Positions 14,680-22,487 of a stretch of 43,351 nucleotides of DNA are shown piece after piece. A program made the translations under genes and the position numbers. Location: the NCBI RefSeq assembly GCF_900580675.1, contig NZ_UTBG01000210.1:1-43351 (forward strand), written 5' to 3'. Position 1 is the stretch's first letter, and every line of letters starts with the position of its first letter. Source of the DNA: Pseudomonas viridiflava (GTDB lineage: Bacteria; Pseudomonadota; Gammaproteobacteria; Pseudomonadales; Pseudomonadaceae). The notes below the pieces were generated by a model that did no database searches, was not told where the DNA came from, and was given only the letters and a program-made list of their open reading frames with translations.

Positions 14680-16599
14680 TCAGGCATCCAGTTCGGCCCA
14701 ACGCTCAACCAGCACTTCCAGCTCCTGGTTCAACGTTTCCAGGGAAGCGATGACCTTGGCGGTTTCTGCCGCCGGGCGCAGGTAGAAACCCGCGTCAGCC
14801 ATTTCAGCTTCCACTGCGGCGATCTGCTTTTCCTTGGCGTCGATATCGCCCGGCAAGGCTTCCAGCTCGCGCTGGTGCTTGTAGCTGAGCTTCTTCCTGG
14901 CGGCAGGCGCGGCTTCCTGGGCCGGTGCGGCAGCAGCCACCGGGGTGACCACTGCAGAGGCCAAGTCGGCTTTGCCGGACTTGCTCTCGGTCACGCCCAG
15001 CAGGCGCGGCGAGCCGCCCTGGCGCAGCCAGTCCTGGTAACCACCGACGTATTCACGCACCTTGCCTTCACCTTCGAAGACCAGGGTACTGGTGACCACG
15101 TTGTCGAGGAATGCCCGGTCGTGGCTGACCATCAGCACGGTGCCGTTGAAGGTCAACAGGACCTCTTCCAGCAGCTCGAGGGTTTCCACGTCGAGGTCGT
15201 TGGTCGGTTCGTCGAGCACCAGCAGGTTGGCCGGTTTGCTGAACAGCTTGGCCAGCAGCAGGCGCGCACGCTCGCCACCGGACAAGGCCTTGACCGGCGT
15301 ACGTGCACGCTGAGGGCTGAACAGGAAGTCGCCCAGGTAGCTCAGCACGTGGCGGCTCTGGCCGTCGATGTCGATAAAGTCGCGACCTTCGGCCACGTTA
15401 TCGATCACGGTTTTTTCCAGGTCCAATTGGTGACGCAACTGGTCAAAGTAGGCCACGTCGATCTTGGTGCCCTCCTCGACCGTGCCGCTGGTCGGTTGCA
15501 GGCCATTGAGCATCAGTTTGAGCAAGGTAGTCTTGCCGGTGCCGTTGGCGCCCAGCAGGCCGATACGGTCGCCGCGCTGCAGGACCATGGAGAAGTCCTT
15601 GATCAGGAACGGGCCGTCCGGGTGATGGAAGCTGACGTTCTCCAGCACCATGACCTGCTTGCCCGACTTGTCGGCGGTATCGAGCTGGATGTTGGCCTTG
15701 CCAGTACGTTCGCGACGCTCGCTACGCTCATTGCGCAGGGCCTTGAGGGCACGTACACGGCCTTCGTTACGGGTGCGACGCGCCTTGATGCCCTGGCGGA
15801 TCCAGACTTCTTCCTGGGCCAGTTTCTTGTCGAACAGCGCGTTGGCGGTTTCTTCAGCGGACAGCGCAGCCTCTTTGTGCACCAGGAAACTGGCGTAGTC
15901 GCCGTTCCAGTCGATCAGGCCGCCACGATCCAATTCGAGGATGCGCGTGGCCAGGCTCTGCAGGAATGCACGGTCGTGCGTGATAAACAGCACGGCGCCC
16001 TGGAAGTCCTTGATGGCTTCTTCCAGCCAGGCGATTGCGCCGATGTCCAAGTGGTTGGTCGGCTCGTCGAGCAGCAGCAGGTCCGGCTCGGACACCAGCG
16101 CCTGGGCCAGCAGCACGCGACGACGCCAGCCACCGGACAACTCGGCGAGGGTCTTGTCGGCCGGCAGCTGCAGGCGGCTCAGGGTGCTGTCGACCAGTTG
16201 CTGCAGGCGCCAGCCGTCACGGGCTTCCAGGTCCTGCTGGACGTGCATCAGCTTGTCCAGGTCTTCTTCGGTGACGCAGTTCTGCGCCAGGTGATGGTAT
16301 TGCGCAAGCAACTCACCGACGCCGTCGAGGCCTTCGGCAACCACATCGAACACTGTCCGTCCGTCGGCGACCGGCAATTCCTGCGGCAATTCGCCGATCT
16401 TGAGGCCTGGAGCGCGCCACACAGAGCCGTCATCGGGCTTCTGGTCGCCTTTTACCAGCTTCATCATGCTGGACTTGCCGGTGCCGTTGCGGCCGATGAT
16501 GCACACCCGCTCACCACGGGCGATCTGCCAGGACACCTTGTCCAACAACGGCATAGCGCCGAAAGCAAGGGACACATCGCTGAATTTGAGCAGGGTCAT
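14680..16599 (-). CDS. uup: ABC-F family ATPase Uup
   Basis: A 639-residue soluble protein with two ABC ATPase domains and no membrane segments. Domain 1 (about 1-250): Walker A GRNGTGKSS, signature LSGGWRRR, Walker B LLLLDEPTNHLD. Domain 2 (about 320-520): Walker A GANGTGKTT, signature LSGGERAR, Walker B VLDEPTNDLD. The C-terminal tail has an Ala-rich linker and a Lys/Glu coiled coil (ELEALPGDIDAKEKQIAAVE), which in Uup binds DNA. ABC-F proteins act at the ribosome; Uup is also linked to transposon excision and replication-related DNA tolerance. The start at 16599 has TGGAGA upstream. It is divergent from slt. Confidence 0.93.
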   Translation of the reverse strand: MTLLKFSDVSLAFGAMPLLDKVSWQIARGERVCIIGRNGTGKSSMMKLVKGDQKPDDGSVWRAPGLKIGELPQELPVADGRTVFDVVAEGLDGVGELLAQYHHLAQNCVTEEDLDKLMHVQQDLEARDGWRLQQLVDSTLSRLQLPADKTLAELSGGWRRRVLLAQALVSEPDLLLLDEPTNHLDIGAIAWLEEAIKDFQGAVLFITHDRAFLQSLATRILELDRGGLIDWNGDYASFLVHKEAALSAEETANALFDKKLAQEEVWIRQGIKARRTRNEGRVRALKALRNERSERRERTGKANIQLDTADKSGKQVMVLENVSFHHPDGPFLIKDFSMVLQRGDRIGLLGANGTGKTTLLKLMLNGLQPTSGTVEEGTKIDVAYFDQLRHQLDLEKTVIDNVAEGRDFIDIDGQSRHVLSYLGDFLFSPQRARTPVKALSGGERARLLLAKLFSKPANLLVLDEPTNDLDVETLELLEEVLLTFNGTVLMVSHDRAFLDNVVTSTLVFEGEGKVREYVGGYQDWLRQGGSPRLLGVTESKSGKADLASAVVTPVAAAAPAQEAAPAARKKLSYKHQRELEALPGDIDAKEKQIAAVEAEMADAGFYLRPAAETAKVIASLETLNQELEVLVERWAELDA

Positions 16600-16710
16600 A
16601 CGCTTCTCCAAAAACTGGGCGCGCATTCTACCTGACTTGAGGCGGGGATGCGGGCGGCATTTTCGCTATGGACACGTTCTGAAGGACATTTCCAACAGAC
16701 TTGAACCAAC

Positions 16711-16735
16711 CGGCCGGCAAAGCTTTCGCCGGCCG
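16711..16735. promoter_or_regulatory. GC-rich perfect hairpin in the uup-slt divergent region
   Basis: CGGCCGGC (16711-16718) and GCCGGCCG (16728-16735) are perfect inverted arms around a 9-base AAAGCTTTC loop. No T-run follows. It sits about 80 bases before slt and about 110 before uup, within a 213-base region otherwise without recognisable elements. The role is unknown. Confidence 0.5.
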
Positions 16736-16812
16736 CTGGCAAAAGGCTAAGCTAGGGGCAATCAGTGTCGGCAGTGCCGGTGCTAGTCGTGATTTCTCTG
16801 CACGGACGTCTC

Positions 16813-18741
16813 ATGCGCAGTCGCCTTTTCAACTTTTTATCTTGTCTGCTTCTTTCCGCCACCGCCGTTCAATCCGCCCAGGCCGTGGACCTCACCACCC
16901 AACGTCAATATTACGATGAGGCCAAACGTGCGTTGGCCAAGGGCGATACCGGCCCGTACATGCAATACAGCCAGGCGCTGGCCGATTACCCGCTGACGCC
17001 GTACCTGGCCTACGACGAGTTGACCGCGCGCCTGAAGACCGCCAGCAACCAGGAAATCGAACAGTTCCTCGCCAAGAACGGCGACCTGCCCCAGGCCAAC
17101 TGGATGAAGCTGCGCTGGTTGCGCTGGCTGGCCGAGCGTGGCGACTGGCAAACCTTTGAAAAGTACTACGACGCCAAGCTCAATTTCGTCGAGCTGGATT
17201 GCCTGCATGGCCAGTACCAGCTGACTCACAACCTGAAAGCCGAAGGCTACAAGACCACCGAAAAACTCTGGATGACCGGCAAATCCCAACCGGCCGCCTG
17301 CGATGCCACGTTTGGCCAGTGGGCCGCGGCCGGCCAGCTCACCGAACAGAAAATCTGGGACCGCGCCAAGCTGGCCGCCGAAGCGCGTAATTACCCGCTG
17401 GCCAACAGCCTGGTGAAAACCCTGCCGACCCTCGGTGCCCAGGGCCGCCTGATGGTCGACGTGGCGCAGAAACCCGACATGCTCAGCGACCCGTCACGCT
17501 TCCTGCCGGCCAACGAGGCGATGTCTGACGCCGTAGGCCTGGGCCTGCGCCGCCTGGCACGCCAGGACCCGGACAAGGCCATGGCGCTGCTCGACGGCTA
17601 CGCCAGCAGCATGCACTTCTCGCGTGACGAAAAAGTGTCGATTGCCCGGGAAATCGGGCTGACCCTGGCTCGTCGCTACGACCCGCGCGGGCTGGATGTG
17701 ATGACCAAGTACGACCCCGAGCTGCGCGACAACACGGTTTCCGAATGGCGCCTGCGCCTGCTGTTGCGCCTGGCGCGCTGGGAAGATGCCTACCAGCTGA
17801 CCCGCAAGCTCCCACAGGATTTGGCCACCACCAACCGCTGGCGTTACTGGCAGGCCCGCAGCCTTGAGTTGGCCGAGCCGAAAAACCCGCAGGCCCTGGT
17901 GCTGTACAAATCGGTGGCCAAGGAGCGGGACTTCTACGGTTTTCTCGCCGCCGACCGCTCCAAATCCCCGTACCAGTTGACCAACAAACCATTGGTCATG
18001 AGCCAGGCCTTGATGAACAAGGTGCGTAACACCCCCGGCGTGCGCCGTGCCCTGGAATTCTACGCACGTGGCCAGATCGTCGACGGCCGTCGCGAGTGGT
18101 ACCACGTCAGCCGCCACTTCAACCGCGACGAAATGGTCGCCCAGGCCAGGCTGGCCTATGACATGAAGTGGTACTTCCCGGCGATCCGCACCATCAGCCA
18201 GGCGCAGTACTGGGATGACCTGGATATCCGCTTCCCGATGGCCCACCGTGACACCCTGGTGCGCGAAGCCAAGGTGCGTGGCCTGCATTCCAGCTGGGTG
18301 TTCGCCATCACCCGCCAGGAAAGCGCCTTCATGGACGACGCACGGTCCGGCGTCGGCGCCAGCGGCCTGATGCAACTGATGCCCGGCACCGCCAAGGAAA
18401 CCGCGCGCAAGTTCAGCATCCCGCTGGCCTCACCAGCCCAGGTGCTGGACCCGGACAAGAACATCCAGCTCGGCGCCGCGTACTTGAGCCAGGTACACAG
18501 CCAGTTCAACGGCAACCGCGTACTCGCCTCCGCCGCCTACAACGCCGGCCCCGGCCGTGTGCGCCAATGGCTGCGCGGTGCTGATCACCTGAGCTTCGAC
18601 GTGTGGGTGGAAAGCATCCCATTCGACGAAACCCGCCAATATGTGCAGAACGTGCTGTCTTATTCGGTGATCTACGGGCAGAAACTCAACTCGCCACAGC
18701 CGCTGGTGGACTGGCACGAGCGGTATTTTGATGATCAGTAA
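16813..18741 (+). CDS. slt: Soluble lytic murein transglycosylase Slt
   Basis: A 642-residue periplasmic enzyme that cleaves peptidoglycan between MurNAc and GlcNAc, giving 1,6-anhydro ends, the substrate stream for NagZ recycling. The signal peptide starts MRSRLFNFLSCLLLSATAV and probably ends AQSAQA-VD or nearby. A long alpha-superhelical U/L domain (about 30-450) precedes the SLT domain with catalytic Glu503 in TRQESAF, GASGLMQLMPGTA and AYNAGPGRV. I chose the ATG at 16813 because it gives a proper signal peptide. Length and domain order are those of the Slt70 family. Confidence 0.95.
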   Translation: MRSRLFNFLSCLLLSATAVQSAQAVDLTTQRQYYDEAKRALAKGDTGPYMQYSQALADYPLTPYLAYDELTARLKTASNQEIEQFLAKNGDLPQANWMKLRWLRWLAERGDWQTFEKYYDAKLNFVELDCLHGQYQLTHNLKAEGYKTTEKLWMTGKSQPAACDATFGQWAAAGQLTEQKIWDRAKLAAEARNYPLANSLVKTLPTLGAQGRLMVDVAQKPDMLSDPSRFLPANEAMSDAVGLGLRRLARQDPDKAMALLDGYASSMHFSRDEKVSIAREIGLTLARRYDPRGLDVMTKYDPELRDNTVSEWRLRLLLRLARWEDAYQLTRKLPQDLATTNRWRYWQARSLELAEPKNPQALVLYKSVAKERDFYGFLAADRSKSPYQLTNKPLVMSQALMNKVRNTPGVRRALEFYARGQIVDGRREWYHVSRHFNRDEMVAQARLAYDMKWYFPAIRTISQAQYWDDLDIRFPMAHRDTLVREAKVRGLHSSWVFAITRQESAFMDDARSGVGASGLMQLMPGTAKETARKFSIPLASPAQVLDPDKNIQLGAAYLSQVHSQFNGNRVLASAAYNAGPGRVRQWLRGADHLSFDVWVESIPFDETRQYVQNVLSYSVIYGQKLNSPQPLVDWHERYFDDQ

Positions 18742-18759
18742 CGCTGACTGAGGAAGCAC

Positions 18760-18947
18760 CTGTGGCTAGCGGGCTTCCTGTGGCAAACAGGCTTCCTGTG
18801 GCGAGCAGGCTTGCCCTGCGTAGGGCTGCGTAGGGCTGCGTAGCAGCCCCAGGACCTGTCAATGCGGTCTTTCAGTGGGATCTGCGGTGGCTGGATGGGG
18901 AGCGCTTCGCACTCCAACGCAGGGCAAGCCTGCTCGCCACAGGAAGC
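18760..18947. repeat. REP pair with a triplicated 18-bp unit and a 10-bp tandem repeat
   Basis: Three 18-base copies of a CTGTGGCnnnCnGGCTT unit run at 18760-18777, 18778-18795 and 18796-18813. Then 2.7 copies of TGCGTAGGGC run at 18817-18843. The part 18791-18819 is a perfect 29-base inverted match to 18919-18947. This is another REP subfamily, partly amplified in tandem. It lies between the convergent slt and the ABC exporter. Confidence 0.85.
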
Positions 18948-18954
18948 AAGCGAC

Positions 18955-20730
18955 CTACTCCACCTCCACGCCGTCGTTGAACTGCAGCGCAGCCAACCGT
19001 GCATACAACGGGTTGCTCGCGATCAACTGCTGATGCGTGCCCACTGCCACCAACTTGCCCTGGTCCATCACCGCAATCCGGTCGGCGTTTTTCACCGTGG
19101 CCAGCCGGTGCGCGATTACCAGGGTGGTACGGCCTTGCATGAGCTGCGGCAACGCTTGCTGGATCAGGTGTTCACTCTGGGCGTCGAGGGCGCTGGTGGC
19201 TTCGTCCAGTAGCAGGATCGGTGCGTCCACCAACAACGCGCGGGCGATGGCCAGGCGTTGGCGCTGGCCGCCGGACAGGCCCATGCCACCGTCGCCGAGG
19301 TGGGTCTGGTAGCCGTCGGGCATTTGCAGGATGAAGTCGTGGGCATGGGCAATGCGCGCGGCGGCCTCGACCTGCTCACGGGTGGCTGTCGGGTTGCCGT
19401 AGCGGATGTTCTCTTCGACGCTGCCGAAAAACAGTGCCGGGCTCTGGGAGACGAGGGCGAAATGGCGGCGCAGGTCCAGGGGATCGAGTTCGGTCAGCGG
19501 GTGGCCTTCGAGCAGAATGCGACCTTGCTGTGGGTCGTAGAAACGCAGCAGCAGGTCGAAAATGGTCGACTTGCCCGCGCCCGACGGCCCCACCAACGCC
19601 AGGGTTTCACCGGGGTTGATGCTCAGGTTCAAGCCGTCGATGGCGTAGCTGTCCGGCCGCGAGGGGTAGGAAAAGCGCAGGTCCTGCAGCTCCATGCGCC
19701 CGCTGACCCGCTCCGGCAACCGCACGCTGCCCGCGGCGGGCGCCTGGATTTCGTTGCTCGATTGCAGCAGTTCGCCGATTCGCTCGGCGGCACCGGCGGC
19801 GCGTTGCAACTCGCCGAGCACTTCGCTGAGGGTGCCGACGGCGCTGCCCACGATCAGGCTGTAGAACACAAAGGCCGCCAGCTCACCACCGGAAATGCGC
19901 CCGCCGATCACGTCCATGCCGCCGACCCAGAGCATCACGCCCACGGCGCCGAGCACCAGCATGATCACCAGAGTAATCAGCCAGGCGCGCTGCACGATGC
20001 GTTTACGCGCGGTGGTGAAGGCGTCTTCCACGGTCACGGCAAAGCGCTGCTCGTCCTGGACCTGATGGTTATAGGCCTGCACGGTCTTGATCTGGCCGAG
20101 GGTTTCGGACACGTAGCTGCCAACATCGGCGATGCGGTCCTGGCTCAGGCGCGACAGGCTGCGCACGCGGCGGCCAAAAATCAGGATCGGCGCCAGCACC
20201 AGCGGCAGCGCGATCACCACGATGCTGGTGAGCTTGGGGTTGGTGATAAACAGCAGCACGATGCCGCCGATGACCATCAAGGCATTGCGCAGGAACAGCG
20301 ACAGCGACGAACCAATCACCGATTGCAGCAACGTGGTGTCGGTGGTCAGCCGCGACTGGATTTCCGAACTGCGGTTGTTCTCGTAGAAACCGGGATGCAG
20401 GTAGATCAAGTGGTTGAACACCTGCCGCCGAATGTCCGCCACCACCCGCTCGCCGATCCACGACACCAGGTAAAACCGCGCAAACGTGCCCACGGCCAGG
20501 CCCAGCACCAGGACCATGAACAGGCCGATTGACTGGTTGAGCAGGTGTGGCGATTGGGTCATGAAGCCCTGGTCCACCAACAAGCGAATGCCCTGCCCCA
20601 TGGACAAGGTGATCCCGGCGGTCACGATCAATGCCAGCAAGGCACCGAGCGCGTGCCAGCGGTAGGGCGCAATAAAGCGAATGGCCAGGCGGATCGCGCG
20701 GCGTTGACGGGCTGAGAACATGGAGGGCAT
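18955..20730 (-). CDS. ABC exporter, fused permease-ATPase (MsbA/LmrA-like)
   Basis: A 591-residue half-transporter. Residues about 20-310 hold six membrane helices (type I exporter fold; for example WHALGALLALIVTAGITLSM). The C-terminal ATPase has Walker A GPSGAGKST, signature LSGGQRQRLAIARAL and Walker B ILLLDEATSALD, followed by the H-loop IAHRLATV. Such proteins dimerise in the inner membrane and export lipids or drugs. It is not clearly MsbA itself, since no lpxK/waaA-type neighbour is present; similar Pseudomonas genes are annotated only as ABC exporters. The start is ambiguous between 20721, 20730 and a GTG at 20733. A 12-bp palindrome AGATAAGTATCT lies at 20745-20756, just upstream. 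Confidence 0.88.
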   Translation of the reverse strand: MPSMFSARQRRAIRLAIRFIAPYRWHALGALLALIVTAGITLSMGQGIRLLVDQGFMTQSPHLLNQSIGLFMVLVLGLAVGTFARFYLVSWIGERVVADIRRQVFNHLIYLHPGFYENNRSSEIQSRLTTDTTLLQSVIGSSLSLFLRNALMVIGGIVLLFITNPKLTSIVVIALPLVLAPILIFGRRVRSLSRLSQDRIADVGSYVSETLGQIKTVQAYNHQVQDEQRFAVTVEDAFTTARKRIVQRAWLITLVIMLVLGAVGVMLWVGGMDVIGGRISGGELAAFVFYSLIVGSAVGTLSEVLGELQRAAGAAERIGELLQSSNEIQAPAAGSVRLPERVSGRMELQDLRFSYPSRPDSYAIDGLNLSINPGETLALVGPSGAGKSTIFDLLLRFYDPQQGRILLEGHPLTELDPLDLRRHFALVSQSPALFFGSVEENIRYGNPTATREQVEAAARIAHAHDFILQMPDGYQTHLGDGGMGLSGGQRQRLAIARALLVDAPILLLDEATSALDAQSEHLIQQALPQLMQGRTTLVIAHRLATVKNADRIAVMDQGKLVAVGTHQQLIASNPLYARLAALQFNDGVEVE

Positions 20731-20977
20731 CACCTGCGCAGGGGAGATAAGTATCTACCTCCCTAACATTGGGGGAACTTGCCTGAATAACAATGAGTCA
20801 GGTTAATTATGCCCGCCGAGCCGGCTCCATAGAGGCTATCGGTCTAACCCCTGGCTGGAAATCTATAGCCGTTTCTGGTGGACTGGGTGTTCGAACCGGT
20901 GACTTTGCAAGGAGTTGTAACAGCTCAGTCACGCGGGGGGCTCAGAGTAGGTACACAACCTGATGAGGAGACAGGCC

Positions 20978-21151
20978 ATGACCTTGCAAACCAGCAGCGA
21001 TGCCAAAATTGAAGTGATCCGCCAACCGCAGCAACTGCCTTGCTCGTACATCGACGCCAAGGGACGCGAAGTGCAGATTACCGAAGAGATGATCCAGCAA
21101 GCGTGCAGCGAGCTGGAACAGCGACTGGTCAAGCCTGCGCAGCAAGGCTGA
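20978..21151 (+). CDS. PA1571-family small protein, 57 aa
   Basis: A small soluble protein MTLQTSSDAKIEVIRQPQQL... with a conserved-looking core CSYIDAKGREVQITEEMIQQ and a C-terminal helix ACSELEQRLV. I think it belongs to the Pseudomonas PA1571 family, whose function is unknown. It is supported by GAGGAG seven bases before the ATG, its own upstream region, and a strong terminator just downstream, so it is a separate short transcription unit. The single Cys and the acidic/basic helix give no functional clue. The 247-base gap before it contains no other gene that I can support. Confidence 0.75.
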   Translation: MTLQTSSDAKIEVIRQPQQLPCSYIDAKGREVQITEEMIQQACSELEQRLVKPAQQG

Positions 21152-21170
21152 AGCGCCCACGCTCTTTCAG

Positions 21171-21197
21171 ACCCGGCCCGATTGGCCGGGTTTTTTT
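21171..21197 (+). terminator. Rho-independent terminator of the 57-aa protein gene
   Basis: An 8-bp stem, ACCCGGCC (21171-21178) with GGCCGGGT (21184-21191), 5-base loop, then seven T on the plus strand. It lies 19 bases after the stop codon. On the minus strand the stem is not followed by T, so it should not serve pdxB. Confidence 0.92.
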
Positions 21198-21204
21198 ATG
21201 CCGG

Positions 21205-22347
21205 TTAAATCGCCTGGGCGCCCAAGGCCGAGACGATCTTCGACAACACCGCCGACTCCCCGTCGATGCGCACCTTCAAACCATCGATCTCACGACGCGC
21301 CGGATAGCCCTTGCGCAACAGGTCGAACGCCTTGCGCTGCTCTTCCACTGTACCTACGAGGCTGCGACGGAAATCCGCATCGTCACGGCGCGGGTCGTAC
21401 ACACTGCGGCACAAGGTAGCCAGCGCCCAGGCCGGGTCGGTGGCGGCATTCAGATGCACCTCGGCCAGCCAGGGCGCCGGCAGCAAGTCGCTCAGTTGAA
21501 TCGCGGGTTCCTGGCCCAGGTACGTGCAGAGCGCCTGGTAAATCTGCGCGGTGCCACGCTGGCGGCCATCCAGGCTATAACCGGCGATATGCGGCGTGGC
21601 CAGCACGCAGAGGTCAGCCAGGTCGACATCCACCTGCGGCTCGCCTTCCCACACGTCCAGTACCGCTTGCAGGTCCTCGCGATCCAGCAGCACCTCACGC
21701 AGGGCGGCATTGTCGACCACCGGGCCACGGCTGGCGTTGATCAACCAGGCGCCGTGCTTGAGCTGTTCAAGACGCTGGCGGTCAAACAGGTGCCAAGTGG
21801 AGCCGTTGCCGGATTTGGTCAGCGGCGTGTGCAGGCTGATCACATCGCACTGTTCGATAATCTGCGCGAGGCTGACGTAATCGCCGTCTTCGGCGATCTG
21901 CCGTGGCGGGTCGCACACCAGCACGTTCCAGCCCAGCCCCTTGAGCACCTTGACCAGCCGCCCGCCGACTTCACCGGCGCCCACCACACCGTAGGTGCGT
22001 TGGTTGAGGTCGACACCTTCGATTTCGGCCAGGGTCTGCAGGCTGCCCAGCACATAATCCACCACGCCACGCGCGTTGCAGCCGGGGGCGCTGGACCACT
22101 GGATGCCGGCCTGCTTGAAATAATCAAGGTCCAGGTGGTCGGTGCCGATGGTGCAGGTGCCGACAAAACGCACTTTGGTCCCTTCCAGCAAGGCGCGGTT
22201 GACGTTGGTCACCGAGCGCACCAGCAGCACATCAGCCTGCTCGACCGTAGCGCGGTCGATGGAGCGGCCCGGCACCCGGCGAATCTCGCCAAACCCTTGG
22301 AAGAATGCATCGAGCAGCGGGATATTTTCGTCGGCAACAATCAGCAT
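21205..22347 (-). CDS. pdxB: Erythronate-4-phosphate dehydrogenase PdxB
   Basis: A 380-residue D-2-hydroxyacid dehydrogenase family enzyme catalysing the second step of pyridoxal phosphate synthesis (4-phosphoerythronate to 2-oxo-3-hydroxy-4-phosphobutanoate). It starts MLIVADENIPLLDAFF. The NAD-binding Rossmann motif is YGVVGAGEVGGRLVKVL near 118-134. Further family motifs are INASRGPVVDN and a His in ATPHIAGYS. The C-terminal extension (about 290-380) is the PdxB dimerisation domain. GGAG lies upstream of the start. It is divergent from the MATE pump gene. Its cofactor product is used by CysK encoded downstream. Confidence 0.96.
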   Translation of the reverse strand: MLIVADENIPLLDAFFQGFGEIRRVPGRSIDRATVEQADVLLVRSVTNVNRALLEGTKVRFVGTCTIGTDHLDLDYFKQAGIQWSSAPGCNARGVVDYVLGSLQTLAEIEGVDLNQRTYGVVGAGEVGGRLVKVLKGLGWNVLVCDPPRQIAEDGDYVSLAQIIEQCDVISLHTPLTKSGNGSTWHLFDRQRLEQLKHGAWLINASRGPVVDNAALREVLLDREDLQAVLDVWEGEPQVDVDLADLCVLATPHIAGYSLDGRQRGTAQIYQALCTYLGQEPAIQLSDLLPAPWLAEVHLNAATDPAWALATLCRSVYDPRRDDADFRRSLVGTVEEQRKAFDLLRKGYPARREIDGLKVRIDGESAVLSKIVSALGAQAI

Positions 22348-22487
22348 GGCAGGCTCCTTTCGCGGACCCGCAGTGTACAGGCATCACAGCCGCCGCTTAC
22401 AAATCGCTAACACAGGTTTTTTCCTGACCGATGCGTCAAGGCGTAGAATCCGCCGTCCTTGCGCTTCTCTTGACTGGACACCCGTAC

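Noticed and set aside
20883..20902. TTCGAACC inside GTGTTCGAACCGG looks like a tRNA T-loop
   Set aside because: The flanking stem does not pair (two of five positions mismatch) on the plus strand, the required C61 is absent on the minus strand, and no acceptor or anticodon arm can be folded nearby.
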